From contig NW_019091363.1 of the NCBI RefSeq assembly GCF_001949145.1, positions 189,160 through 248,329 on the forward strand: DNA of 59,170 nucleotides, given 5' to 3'. The translations under genes and the position numbers were made by a program. The stretch is from Acanthaster planci (lineage: Eukaryota > Echinodermata > Asteroidea > Valvatida > Acanthasteridae). Below are positions 34,785 through 46,812 of the stretch, piece after piece. The notes under the pieces are model-generated. The model was not told where the DNA came from, did not search any database, and saw only the letters and a program-made list of their open reading frames with translations. Position 1 is the stretch's first letter. Each line of letters starts with the position of its first letter.

Positions 34785-34961
34785 CAGGGTGCGTTCGAGC
34801 GAGCTTTTCGTGCTAACACCAACATACCCCTGAGCACTCGAACAGCGGGAGTACGACCCGCGAGAGTATACTCTCGGTAGAGGGGGATTATACTCCTGCT
34901 GCCGAGTGTAATGCGCACGCGTCCTACTCGTGTTACAGGAGTAACTGCGCGAACGCAACCA
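34785..34961. mobile_element. hAT-like fold-back MITE
   Basis: The left end CAGGGTGCGTTCGAGCG is matched in inverse by GCGCGAACGCAACC at the right end. The interior continues the symmetry: CACTCGAACAGCGGGAGTA against the inverse of TACTCCTGCTGCCGAGTG. The flanks AATTTTCT and AAGGTTCT agree at 6 of 8, as expected for an old 8-bp hAT target-site duplication. No transposase. It sits within the split second copy of the repeat unit. Confidence 0.75.
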
Positions 34962-35089
34962 AAGGTTCTGCTGAACAGGTTAAATGCGTGCCATCTGGCA
35001 ATAATATGTTCGGCAACAACATCCACAAACGTCTAGACAGAAAGCAATTTAAGACTTCAATTTACAATAAAAGAGAAACAACGCAAATT

Positions 35090-36071
35090 GTTTGACGGGG
35101 TTAAGAGGACTTTTATGATTATCTCCCAGATTCCAATTCCAAAACACGGGACAAATTGCAGTTTAATAATCACCAAATGATTCCATTCTTGGTCACTTGT
35201 TAGAAAATAAACATTATGGAGGCAGTTTACCCTGGTACACGTCATCAGATCAGTTTATGCTTGACTGCACATGGGGACATCCTTTAATTAAAACACCGTG
35301 GCAGAAACTTTAAAAAAAACAAAGAGTGGTATCCATCTAATTAAGTTGGGCCTTAAAGCGTTCATTGATGATGCTGGTAATATTATAGTTTTTCCCAGAC
35401 AATTTTGGAAAATGTGCATTGAAATTCGTAAAACATAAATTCCATTTAGCGCTGATTTTGAGAGCGACTAAAACGCTGGTTTGATTTTTGCAATACCTGA
35501 CATTTGATTTAATGTCACATTATTCAATGACTCGGAACAACGCTTCTTGATTCGAAAATACGCGACCAGTCTTTCAGTTTGAAGTTTGGGTTGCCTTTTG
35601 TTATTAATATGCAATCCAATTTGCAGAAAAAGGTTTTTTGGTGAAGTGGGATTAATTGAACGTTCTTTTTTATTAGAATTTAGATTAAATATACTGCATT
35701 CTAATAGAGAAATCATAATACAACTTCGATTGACTCAATAATCAATCGCTGTACTGCAGGCCTAATCGATCATTAATATGTTTGTTCTTTATACACAGAG
35801 GCTTATGAGTCCGAGCGAAAAGTGTTTCAAAACACCACGTGGTTTAGTTCAGTCATCATGAAGATTTGCTGATTTAATCCTTCAGTCAAACATTTCTCAT
35901 GTTGCCTTTGTTAACAATAATTTCAGCGCTTGACCAGCCATACGTTAAATAGCAGTGCGTGGGCAATTGGCTTTAACGTTGCAAAATATAATTAGGATAA
36001 ACTAAAAGGAATACAGGACTGCGGATGACCCTTGGATTTCGAGCAACAGAAACGTAAATATAAACAATGAA
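35090..36071. other. No gene seen; AT-rich
   Basis: No recognised motif. Frames are short and lysine/asparagine-rich as expected from composition. Confidence 0.3.
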
Positions 36072-36259
36072 TGTCCAAAATACGGGCGATTCACAATAGT
36101 GCGCCACCTAGAGTTTGCAACACGTTGGCCAATCTTACCGCACGAAAGTTGTCGACCCTTTCCAAACGTGCATTGAATCGACAAATTTCGCACATTGTGA
36201 TTGGTCAATGCATTGCAAACTCTTGGTGGTGCACTATTGTGAAACGGCCGTATTGTCCA
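36072..36259. mobile_element. Fold-back MITE with ~55-bp arms and TGTCCA target duplication
   Basis: The left arm (about 36078-36134) contains TACGGGCG, TCACAATAGTGC, CCACC and AGAGTTTGCAA, then GGCCAATC. It is the inverse of the right arm (about 36199-36254: GATTGGTCAATGCATTGCAA to CGGCCGTAT). TGTCCA flanks both ends (36072-36077 and 36254-36259), a possible target-site duplication. Symmetry produces near-identical peptides in frames on both strands, which are artefacts. Confidence 0.8.
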
Positions 36260-37584
36260 GGAAAGCCTGTAATATGAGGTTATATGGCGGCATTCAACAG
36301 GCACTATAGTCTGACTGAGGAAGAACTTGCTTTTGCCTTTTTCACCTTCTTTTTTGTCCAGGAATAATACACTGGCAAAACGATGGCGCCCTCACTTCAG
36401 CAAACCACACCTCTGACAAAAAAAGGTTACCAGGGAAACTTTGGCAAGCTTCAAATGTGGAAAGAGAGAAAGTGTCTTCACTGTGATGGCCCGTTTCGTC
36501 ATCCGTTGAAAAGTTCAGAGGCACATAATTTGATCACGTCAAGAGGTTCGGTGTTGGTCCTTTACTTTATGAAGATTATTTTTTTTTAATAATATGTTTT
36601 ACGTTTTAGATGTTTTACATATAAATTAATCCGGGAGATCCGAAAAGGTTATAAAGAGAAACGTTCTATATCCCCCGCCGTTAATTCAACAACAGTTAGC
36701 TGCACGAGTGACAATAATTATTCAATACGGTCACAGTGTTGAAAGCTTAAAATTATCACAGGCGAAGTTGGAGTATATAAGAGAGTGATGTCTTTCATGA
36801 TTATCCCTAATCACGGTGGCCAGTTCGTTGAAAAGTCGTGTTTTTTCCAGGAGTGATTCGGTAACTAATATTTGAAGGAGTTTTCCGTGCCTTGCCTGCA
36901 GTGCGAACAATAACAACTCGCCTAAAAGCGTCCACTTGATATCGAGCATGTCACCATGGGCACGACTCTCTAACCCCGTATCAAATTATTTCCAAGAAGC
37001 ATGTGTATATATTTTTGTCTTTTGGTGACAGTTTTGCTCGTGACCGGCCGTGTCCTGTTGGAGCGTGCTCAGTTTGCCTGCTTTCATCTTACCTCGCGAC
37101 GCAACACCCGAAGACCTGTCTAAGTCAATTTGGTCCGACAAAGTTACAAATCAGGGATCGAGGCCCTGTCACGCTCTACTTGTCTGGAATTCCCTTCCAT
37201 TAACTGCCCCACATTGTCCGACACTTAACTCGCGTGATGTTAATATTTGCACTAATGTGAATAGCTCTATGATTCTGAGAATGACGTGCTTGGGTACATG
37301 TGTAACTTGACAAGATACGTCTACCATGCACACCTTCAATGTCTTACTCCTTGACTTACAAATGCTGAACTCGTGTGTCAAAACGCTACAAGACCTTGGT
37401 CTGTATAGCCCTTCTCACATGCAGCAACCGATCAGCTAACATACTGCTCCAGCAACAGCTGAATTTCTACATAGGCCTAATTGGATTTGGTGCCAGAACA
37501 AACCTCTCGATATCAAAATTTCAAGCAGAAAAAAACTTAACTTTCACGTCGGTCCCTGACCAGCAGCCTTTCTACTGAAGAAAA
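36260..37584. other. No gene seen
   Basis: Short frames only, on both strands, with no recognised motif. No strong repeat. Confidence 0.3.
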
Positions 37585-37815
37585 TGTGACCCACTCTGTG
37601 AAAATGAGTCACAAGTCGCCAGAGTCAATTTGAAGTTCTTCAGAATAATTTTGCACGGTGTAAATCAATGGGAACCCACAGTATCCACTTAGGTCAGGAT
37701 ACCAAACTAAGTGACACATCAAAACAAAAAAATCAATTTGCTCTTTCCAATACAAATAAAAACTCAAAAAAGTGGCTCTGGCGATTTAAGACTTATTTTC
37801 ACAGAGTGGGTCACA
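37585..37815. mobile_element. 231-bp MITE with 40-bp terminal inverted repeats
   Basis: 37585-37624 (TGTGACCCACTCTGTGAAAA then TGAGTC..TCGCCAGAG) is the inverse of 37776-37815, with about five mismatches. The first 22 bases match perfectly. The centre is AT-rich without an ORF. No clear target-site duplication; family not named. Confidence 0.8.
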
Positions 37816-38607
37816 AGTATACAATTCTGCAGTTTAGGCATTCGAGTGGTGAGACAGACACAGGTTGAGCTCTACTCAAGCTTGTTCCTCCAGTAAGCAC
37901 TAAGCAAGCATTGACAAAGCAATCTTGGCAAGTTGATCGCTGTCATGAATTTGATCATTTGAAGTGATCTGGGGACGGAGTCACAATGTCAACTTCATGT
38001 TCTTGTGTCCGATTTATCTATCAAACTGAACCACGTTCAGCATTCCCTTTTGATCTTGTGTTCAAATCCCACCAGAGTAAATCTCCGAAGTGTTTCAGAT
38101 CTCTGTAAACTAAAAACCACATTTCTGTACATGGAAATTTTGTTTGTTACAGCTCGGCTCTTTACAGTTCTGTATGTAGCGTATGGAAATACGCTTTTTC
38201 GTCAATGTAGATTTACTGGAAGTGCATAAAAAACGAGTAATTGAGTTCGGATTCGAAGCGGGATAACATTAAAGTCCTCACTGAAAATTCACCGGTAGCA
38301 GAAGATTCCTTCCGTCTTTTAAAGGACCAAGAGTGTCTGATACCTGACAAGGATCTGATAAAATAATCGGTTAACAACAAGTGGCACACCACTCGAAAGA
38401 TTAACCTGTCACTGATAAAACGTGGCATGACACTGCGACTCCGTGGAGTATTTCGTCGGTCGAGTGTGAATCTAGGTTTTAAAACTTGCTTCAGATATCA
38501 ATTCTAACGCAACTACCGAAATGAGTTCGTTGTGGAGGTTTGTGCGGGCGAAAACAGCCTTCAACTGCTGTGTATTCAGTCCAGTGCAGTGACGCAATTA
38601 CTACATA
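37816..38607. other. No gene seen
   Basis: GTTCAAATCCC near 38051 resembles a tRNA B box, but there is no cloverleaf around it. No coding sequence recognised. Confidence 0.3.
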
Positions 38608-38789
38608 AAGCCGGTTTATTTGTAGCGCGAAAGTGAGCACAAACGTAAATTTGTGCCGTCAGTTCAAATATTCGGGTTACGAATTCGTGCAAGTTGAACA
38701 CATTTCAACTCGAGCGAAATTTCGCTACAAATCTTTCATGACGTCAAATTCCCTTCGCTTCCACGTTCGCCATATAACGAATCAGTCTT
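38608..38789. mobile_element. Fold-back MITE family 1, copy C
   Basis: The left end AAGCCGGTTTATTTGTAGCG and the inverse of the right end (ATAACGAATCAGTCTT) match the family termini at 12840 and 13232. The interior has GAGCACAAACG, GCGAAATTTCGCTACAAAT and TGACGTCAAATT, again matching copies A and B. About 182 bp, non-coding. Confidence 0.65.
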
Positions 38790-40207
38790 AATGCGTAAGA
38801 AATTCAAACCAAAGAAACAGTGTTTTTTCAATAATAGCGACTCCTTCAGAAACCAGTTGATATGGTCGCTTAATAAAAATAGGGTTTAAAAGAACAATGT
38901 TATTAAAAACTTGTGGATTAATTTGCCACGGTTAATGTGTGCGTTTCATTGAGGTTAGTTCAATTATACTTTTTTTGCGATCGTCAAGGGTTATACTTTT
39001 TTGTTGGTTACTTCTGATTGTTTGATCTGTACTATGGATAAGCCTGGGTAATTGTGAACACGCACCAATGACAGTCCAAGAGACACAGGAAACGTGTATC
39101 TATCTGCCCGTTCAATCTGAACGTATGGTCAAAGCAAACCAGTACAAACGCAACTCCATTTTAGTTTTACGCATTCAGGATTACTGTGACACGAATAACG
39201 TACAATGACAGATGTGTGTAATGAGGTTGACGAAATGGCCGGAAAATTTTAAATTGATACGGGACGTTACGGACGGCAAGCAGGTGAAGATTTAAGTGCA
39301 ATTTGATGTATTGCGTTCGGATTTTAAAGAGGAATTTATGCGACTGAGTATGATGACCATTTTGCTGCAAAAGAAAAGATTTCATAAAGTGTTAACGAAG
39401 CGTATTGAAGGGTTGCATGCTTGAAATTTCTACATGCAAATGTCTGTCTTTCGCTGTGAAAAGGAGGTTACAGTGGGTTTTAGATTCTGGGAAAAATTAG
39501 GTCAAAAGCTGAGAAAAAATCAGAAGATGCAAAATAAAAGCAACCAGCTCAAAAGGCTTTAGATATTGAAGATGGCAAAAAAGAGAAAATGACATTTCGA
39601 GGGGGAATTTGAAACCACCCCTCACGGAAATGAAGGAACAGAATCTTATCGCAAGGAAGGCAGATAGTTGACAGTTTCACGGATGGTTAACTCGTCCCAT
39701 TCCGTCTGCGTTGACAGACGTATCTATAGGAGCTTCCCTGTCAACTTCAGACGTCCTGCGTGCAGCGTCTGCGACTTTATTGCAATTTAATCACTAAGCT
39801 TCGAATCTTGCTTTTCAATCTCAGTAATGTAATTTTTGGCTTGCTCACCTGACGGCATTATTTTTGTTGGATCTGAAAGCAGTGGACCGATTGTTATGAG
39901 GATTTCAGTGGCAGAACTCTGATAAGATCGGACGACATTTCGGACAAAGGGGTCTGCAGTTAAACGTTGCACGGAAAGCGGCGGAACAAAGTTAAGTTTC
40001 AGACGTCACAGACTTACTTCCTTTGAAGATCAAAGTGAGCGTTTTCGATTATCCAGCCACGCTTATTCGTGCCTGTCCAATCAGGGAAAGTTGGGCATGC
40101 GCAAAACGTTAGAATGAATTAACGTTTTCGTATTACTCAAGGTATACCCATTGGGTCAGCACGTTATGAAAATTAAACCTTTTACTCACTTGACGTGGGC
40201 ATTTGTT
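38790..40207. other. No gene seen
   Basis: Several purine-rich segments (39480-39610). Frames are short and without motifs. Confidence 0.3.
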
Positions 40208-40492
40208 AGGCCGATAATGTGATAATCAGCCGATAACATAATACTAGCCGATACCTTAATAAAAATCGATCCGTAATATCATACAGGCCGATAATGTAAT
40301 AGAAATCGACCGATAATGTTAAAAAAAATTGGTCGACTAATAATGTAATAACCCCAAACCGGTGACAATGCAGTAACACCGAGGCAGATAATGTAATAAC
40401 CGTCATTTCGGTCGATTTCTATCCCATTATCTGCCAGTATTACATTATTGGCCGATTATTAACATTATCGGCCGGTATTACAGCATTACCTC
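40208..40492. repeat. GCCGATAATGTAATA short-unit array with orientation switch
   Basis: Units close to GCCGATAATGTAATA, spaced 18-28 bases, repeat about nine times from 40211 to about 40400. From about 40410 the inverse words take over: CATTATCTGCCAGTATTACA, TTATTGGCCGAT, ACATTATCGGCCGGTATTAC. The whole region could fold into a long imperfect hairpin. An apparent 66-codon - strand frame is only the repeat translated. Confidence 0.8.
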
Positions 40493-40597
40493 CTCATACA
40501 ATTATTTTTCTGAACTAGTTACAACAGGATCGACTCTTCTTAGCATCGTTCAACTAAGCCCTCGTGTTTTTGGAAGGCACTGAGGGATACTTACCAG

Positions 40598-40624
40598 AGT
40601 AACCGACTCAGCGGGTCGGTTACT
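40598..40624. repeat. Perfect 10-bp-stem hairpin
   Basis: AGTAACCGAC, loop TCAGCGG, GTCGGTTACT. A CTTACC word lies just to the left. No gene context. Confidence 0.65.
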
Positions 40625-43600
40625 TGGGCCAGGTCCGATAAGCGCAAAATGTCACTTGGGTCTCAAATCCAACGCAGTCGTGCTTACCCAAGTTAGCGTG
40701 GGTTGGGAAGTAATCAAACGCGCTGAGTATAACTTACTCTAACTGCAAGCTGATATAGGCCTAAAACGTCAAATGCGGTCTCTATGAAAAATAATGGATT
40801 TGCTGACTTATTGCACAATGGGTTAAAGGGTAGCTGCAATACATTTATTTTAATACAGACCTTCAAATGCACGTTTGTGTTTCAGTTAAGCTCATTTTCA
40901 TAAAAGGGTATTTTGCTGCCTTTTTTGCTTTTTATGCTATTGAGATTTCCGTATTAATGAACAAAACTGTGATGTCACCCAAGGAAGAAAGGCTAAATGT
41001 TACTTTAATTTGTATACAAAGAGTCATGCATATTTTGTAGATTTGGCTGGATTAAATTTTTCTTCTTTGCCGATTCGTTGTTGATAATGTGTACAGCAAT
41101 AGGCCTAAGTGAGCACCAGTGCTTTTCTCAGAAATGTCCTCAGTAACAAAATTCTGGGTTTACGGTTTTAATTTAAAAAACCCTATGCACTGAACTATGT
41201 CTTCCCTAGATGATATCACAGCAACAGCGCAGTCAGTTGTCCAGGAAAGCATGTATAGTTTTAAGTGTCTACAAAAGTGCACTTACAAAGCATTTAACCA
41301 AATGGGAGTGTAAAAGAGTGTTCATACAATAGAAGGGTACATAGTTTCAGAAAAACTGTGTCTCAGAAAAATTGATCGCTGCTACCATCTAAAGCGTGGA
41401 ACAAAGAGAGCATGGTGTTCAAAATTTGCTATCGCACACTGATTTCACCATTCCATGCACGCATGCCACGGGTGTGATGTATGCGGTGCGCTGTGGGTAA
41501 TAGCCTAGAAAATGTCCCGCAAACTTTGCAGTAGCTGTTATTGAAACTATGCTCGGAAAATTGAAACACGTGTAGTGTGATGAGGCGTGGTGAAACGACG
41601 CCCATAAAAGAGGGGTGAAATTGAAGCTGCGTGGTTTAAATAGTGCAGAACTTCGGCGTAGAGTAGTCAACAGCAGAGAAGATGGTCTGGATATTTTCAT
41701 CGATTATTTTGAGCGTTAACATTAAAGGGAGACAAAATTCTGAGAGGCGTCTCGCCGAGGCCACGCGCACCAATACAGCTGCAAATTACTCCGGTCCATT
41801 GAATCTGAAAGACGCTTCAGCAAACGCTGGAATGCATTTAGTGGAGGTCGTGCATGGTTTCTGTCAGAAAAGGTTAAGAGTCAGCTCCCAAATAATTTTC
41901 TTCTTAGTGTTACCAGAAATTCCGCCTTGGGACATTTTATGAACCGTAAAATTCCACCTGTCGGACCGAGAAGATTATGTTTGCCCGCTTTGTTTTTTAT
42001 TTTGTCTGATTTTTTTATGTGAACGGGATATTACCATCTTCTCACTAATCATTTCTTCGGGATGCATATAGTTCACTGATTTCCTTATTTGCGTTTATAA
42101 TGGAAAAGGCCGAGGTATGCTTTCAGCAAAGGAAACAGGGAAATCTTTCGATTGGATATAAAGCTACCATTACCAGTATGCTTTGGTGAGGCCGATTTGC
42201 ATTTGTCCAAAACACAAATGGTACACAAATTAAACTTACCCACATGATAATTATGGGTACTGGGTAAACTTTGAACCTTCCTTAGGGGCAACATTTGGCA
42301 AAAAGTAAACAGACAAGTGATATTTTAAACGCGGGACACATGGATACGTACTGAGTGTAATGCGCAGTTACTTGAGACAAAATTTCCAGACAAGTAACGG
42401 CACGGGTGATGGTTCTAACCAAACAAAAGGCTGAGCAGGACAGATTTTGAATACCCCAAGACGAAACTGATTACGTTCATGATGCTTCACCGTGACTTTG
42501 ACCCCAAAAGCGCTGCGGTTTTAGCGAAACAACTGTACAAGGGGCCTGTTTTGTACTCGATACTGAGAAATCACGATAGCGAACTGAAAGTCTATATGAA
42601 CATATAATCGATATGAACAAAAAGCAACATAAAATGCAGACAAAAATACAGGGGAAGGACAAATGCACCTGTTAAAAATGCAGGAAAACGCCCTTTGCAT
42701 GTTTTCATATCTCAATGGCGCGGTTTATCGTATTGCTAATCAGTACCTATTTGGCCGCCTCTGGGGTCATTGCAGTCGGCGGGCAGCGCTACGTCTAGGG
42801 TCATTTGCAACCTAATCGTATTTTATCTCGAAATTGTATCAGGTTGTTTCCACCTCTCCCCGCCATAAGCGATGATTTATTACGCAAGTGACTTCGGGGC
42901 CACCTTTAACGCAAGCGTGGTGCAGCAAGCAGGATAATTAATGGTATATCTAATGAAAGCGACCAGTTTCACAATCCAATTTCTCAGCTAAGATCGATTT
43001 TGAAGAGCCCTCATGGTTCAAGAATACTTCTTCGGGAGAGTATTTGCTGTCGGCAGTACTGGAGATCATGGAGTTCATTCCGAACATACTGGCAATTCTG
43101 ACACAGCCTAATAATTGTGAATGGCAGCGGCGCTGTGGCGTCTACAGACCAGATAGACTACTCCATCGACATACAAAGCCAAATTGGTTTAGACAAAAAT
43201 AATTTGACTTCATACAGGGATATCCTGGAGATTTGAGCATTTAAAGGTAGAATAATTTATCCAGTGGAGAAGAGCTAGGGCATTCTGGTGTGGGGTGAAA
43301 TGTTGACCCTGTAAAATGTGGACTCCTCGGGGGTGTTGCGCATGGCTCAGTAGACCAAATTAGAGCAGAGATTAATCAGTATACACACGAGGAATAAACG
43401 GGGACAGATTCCTTAAAAGTACAACTTTTGTTTTCTTTTTTACACCAGCCCACATATATTGTAAACTGACTTTGTGGCAGACAAAATAAAGGACGGCGCT
43501 TTCTGGGGGTACATAACAGACTAACATTCGCGGGGGATCAGGGCTCCCATCTCATCGCGCGCTCACTGGGAATCTGTTGCTTCGCTATTGACACGCACTA

Positions 43601-46600
43601 TTGTTCATAGCACCATGTGGATTAACTAGCTGGGTCACGACTGATGTACACTTTATTCGGACAATATTTTAAATAATTCCCTACAAATCCCCCTTTTCAG
43701 GGGGTCAGTCGTTTATTTCAATGCCATCTCATTACCAACGGTTCGGGGAGATTACAAAGTGCACGAAGTGAGGCGTCTTCAACATGTTGGCGGATTTATC
43801 TGTTCAGACCATGACAGATGAACCACAAGTCCTACGTGGACCTACAAGGGCGAATTCAATTAACTCTCTTCGCGAAACGCAGCGTTGCATAGACAGAAAA
43901 AGTTAGTCGATATTAGTTCATTTTGATGACATATCGTGGAATATCAGGGGCAACAGAGTCTGTCATCTAGTTTCCCCCAGAAACGACACCTGCGATTTTA
44001 CTGAATCAGCTCTGTTAACGTTAATCTGTAAATGTAATTGATGTCTACATCCACGTCTGGCCCATGTTGCGAATCCCTTGGGTTTGACTCTTCTTGGTCA
44101 AAAATAACCCAGAAAACGGTAATTTCTGACCCGGAAAAGGTTCAGCTTCACCGGGCATCTGCTCTCTGGATCAATCTGGCTTTGGAAGTTCGAGAGTGCA
44201 ATGCACAAATTTAGCGTACTCGACGGCTTGTTGGACATGCTGAGTTAAAAATTCTACCATTGCCGTTTTGAAACTGTTAGCGCGCTTTTACTTCTTACGG
44301 TCAACCTACATACATTAGAACCTTCAGCGGAACATCGTCCGCTTATAGCAAACTACTCCAAATCCTATTCATGATAAATTGGCGCAAATAATTCAATGTA
44401 ACCATATCCTTGTAAGAAATTATTCAAAGCATGGAAACACACTCACCTACAAGAAACAAAATCACTTGGCAGATGTGCACAATGTCGTCCTACGCGTTTA
44501 CCTATTCCAAATCCAAACTCGTTCAGGTTGTGTCGACGCAGATGTGCGCGCACTCAATCATGGGATTTCCTTTGAAAAACGGCTCACTGCGGAAACTGGT
44601 GGGAGTTTAGTCAGCGAGGCCGCTCTTATAGTAGTCGGACACCGCGGCCGCGGTGTCGGCACACAGTGCACCGGCAAATCACGGCATGTGGCAAAAAGCA
44701 ATCCGTCAAGTCACGAGGGGTCGCCGAACCGACACTGATTGGTTTATCATGAACTCCTGAAAGACTTTACGAAACACTTCGTCACGGGATGGCTCCATCG
44801 GCGGTACGCTGTGTAATGCCCAAAATGACACAGTATCCAACACAGCGATTTTCTTCCCCAAAAACACCCCTGTCAGCTCGGAGACTATAAGCTCAGCGAC
44901 TACAACCTCTCCCAGCTATCAGAGGTGAGCAATCACCAGCGTTAATATTGCATGAATGAAGTCCTAGAGTGTACACCCTTTTGCGATGTGACGGCATGCC
45001 TTCTTGGTGGCTTTGCGCAAGGAATGAGCAATCACTCTTTATTTGGTGTGAGGTTCCCAAGAGAGAGTGACTGGTTCCGTACGTCCGGTCTCCAGCACTG
45101 CAAACCAGCCCAAAATAAGATACGGAGAAACCAAGAGGATTCCTAGAGGAGGCGTGAGATTCACCGTAATTAAATTTTCGTTACATGTTGACGTAGGCAT
45201 TCAGGCTATCACCTTGTAATCTAAGACATCGACCGATCTGTTACGACTGCAAAGGTTCAGTTTTTCCTTTCTTATTTCGGTAACGGCTTGTTGGAGTGTC
45301 CGTTAAGGCTAACCTGATACCATATCGGCCAAAATTGGCTTTACCAACTTTGCCGTTTGATTGTCTTTCCTTCCTTTAAAGGATAGGCTTCTCAAAACAA
45401 AATTCACGCAGGCGCCACCAGGTATAAGTTACTTTCAAATCATTATGCATGCATGTTACAAGGTGCAAAACTTCCAGGGCACAAAGATTCGAAAGTCTCG
45501 TCCTCAGAAAAATCAAAGTGTGATAAACTACAGTCAAAATATTAAGGTAAGATGTTTATGCTACATTATTAGGCTGTGGCATATTATGTGGTATGCTCAT
45601 AATGGCAGGAATTCAACTCTTAGTAATACAGCATCACAGATGTTGATGCTATTAATATTAAGCTTGCAGTTCTTTGCAAAAACCTAACAAGATATCTTGA
45701 AATACGAGCACTAAATTATTAACGTTTAAGTCAAGAATATCATTCACTGCTCCTGTTTTTGTGTAAGAAGACAGCAGAGTGACATCAAAAGTATATACAA
45801 ATACACAGATACAGCTTTCTAACCTGGTATACTTCAGCATTCAGGGTGGCGGTTTAATCCACTTTTCCTGAAATAGATATTGGCACATGTCGTCCATCGT
45901 AATGTGAACTGTCAAATCTGATTCCAGTTTAAAGATGCAGTTTTTGGTCATAATAGAACACTGTTGTCAAAACACTTATAGTGCACCGTCCATTTTTGGA
46001 GGCACACTTGAAATCAACTTTTCAAATATTTTACATATCAAAATACTATTCACGAAAGCCGATAGTTTCTAATGGCTGCGTGAGAAAATAGAGCACAATC
46101 AATCAAATTTGACAAGAACTTAGAAACGTGTGAATAAAAGACATTCGGGCTGATTTCTTCAGCTTCACAAATATAAAACTACTTAGACTTATTTACAACT
46201 ACTTCGACAGGGATAGATAACTTCCGTTTACAGGTCCAGGAGGAAGGAGGTATCAGCAGAGTTGGGTAATGTCACAGGAGGGCGTAAAACCTTGGCACAT
46301 GTTCAATGAATATTCAGCATATTTCAGGACCCACCTTCCTACGTATAGTAACACGGGAGGAATGCACTTTTTTTTTTTACTAATATGACCAAATACGGTT
46401 GACGCGGGAAAAATTTGAAACCGAGTGGAATTTCGAAATTTGCATGACGTTTAGATTAATTAGCATGATCTCTGCGGGGTTAAAATCGTAGTGAAGCATT
46501 GGAGAGGCAACGGACAGATCTTGACATAGGGAGACTCCTGATCGGTCATCGTGCTATAGCACATTTTGATTTCGTCGATTGAGCGATAGCTCTATGAGAT

Positions 46601-46764
46601 AATTTGAGAAACAGAGATAGTTTGTGGCGATAGCCCAAATCATATATTTTCTTCATTGGAAAGCGTTAGCTTCACTTAATGCTTAAGAAGTGAAATCCAC
46701 TTCTTGGAAAGCTAAATCCACAGTTGAGAAGTTAGTCTACGGAAACCGATCGTTGTTTCAAGCC
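40625..46764. other. Long stretch with no supported gene
   Basis: Frames up to 119 codons (44379-44738, +) show no known motif and are matched by others in overlapping frames. The patch 44500-44720 is more GC-rich and contains the palindrome-like CACCGCGGCCGCGGTGTCGG (44640-44659). A hairpin AAGAAGTG-AAATC-CACTTCTT is present near 46684-46704. No RNA gene was recognised. Confidence 0.3.
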
Positions 46765-46812
46765 AGGGAGTCAGACTTTAAGGCTGTTCGCTTGTCTTAA
46801 AACTGACTCCCT
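46765..46812. repeat. Hairpin, 10-bp perfect stem plus inner pairing
   Basis: AGGGAGTCAG at 46765-46774 is the exact inverse of CTGACTCCCT at 46803-46812. Inner words CTTTAAG and CTTAAAA extend the stem imperfectly. Confidence 0.65.

Larger units (their letters stand above)
34050..35089 (+). repeat. Duplicated ~320-bp unit, second copy split by insertions
   Basis: Block A (34050-34136, AGCTGTCACCTCCAGTA to GATTTTAAAGTGATAGC) recurs at 34369-34445. Block B (34244-34352, CCATCTGGCAGTAACATATG to GTAAATT) recurs at 34982-35089. A and B are 108 bases apart in the first unit but about 537 in the second. The extra ~430 bases include the hairpin element at 34487-34623, the small hairpin at 34682-34710 and the hAT-like MITE at 34785-34961. 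Copies agree at roughly 75-80 percent by eye. No gene is seen. Confidence 0.75.

Noticed and set aside
36002-36304. Paired + and - strand frames with similar peptides
   Set aside because: Similarity is produced by the inverted-repeat arms of a MITE, not by related genes.
38040-38065. tRNA-like B box GTTCAAATCCC
   Set aside because: No A box or cloverleaf upstream.
40206-40406. 66-codon - strand frame with repeated YR/ITLSA words
   Set aside because: Pure translation of the short-unit array.
40208-40492. CRISPR array
   Set aside because: Units are short, degenerate and flip orientation, spacers are irregular, no cas genes, and the window is eukaryotic.
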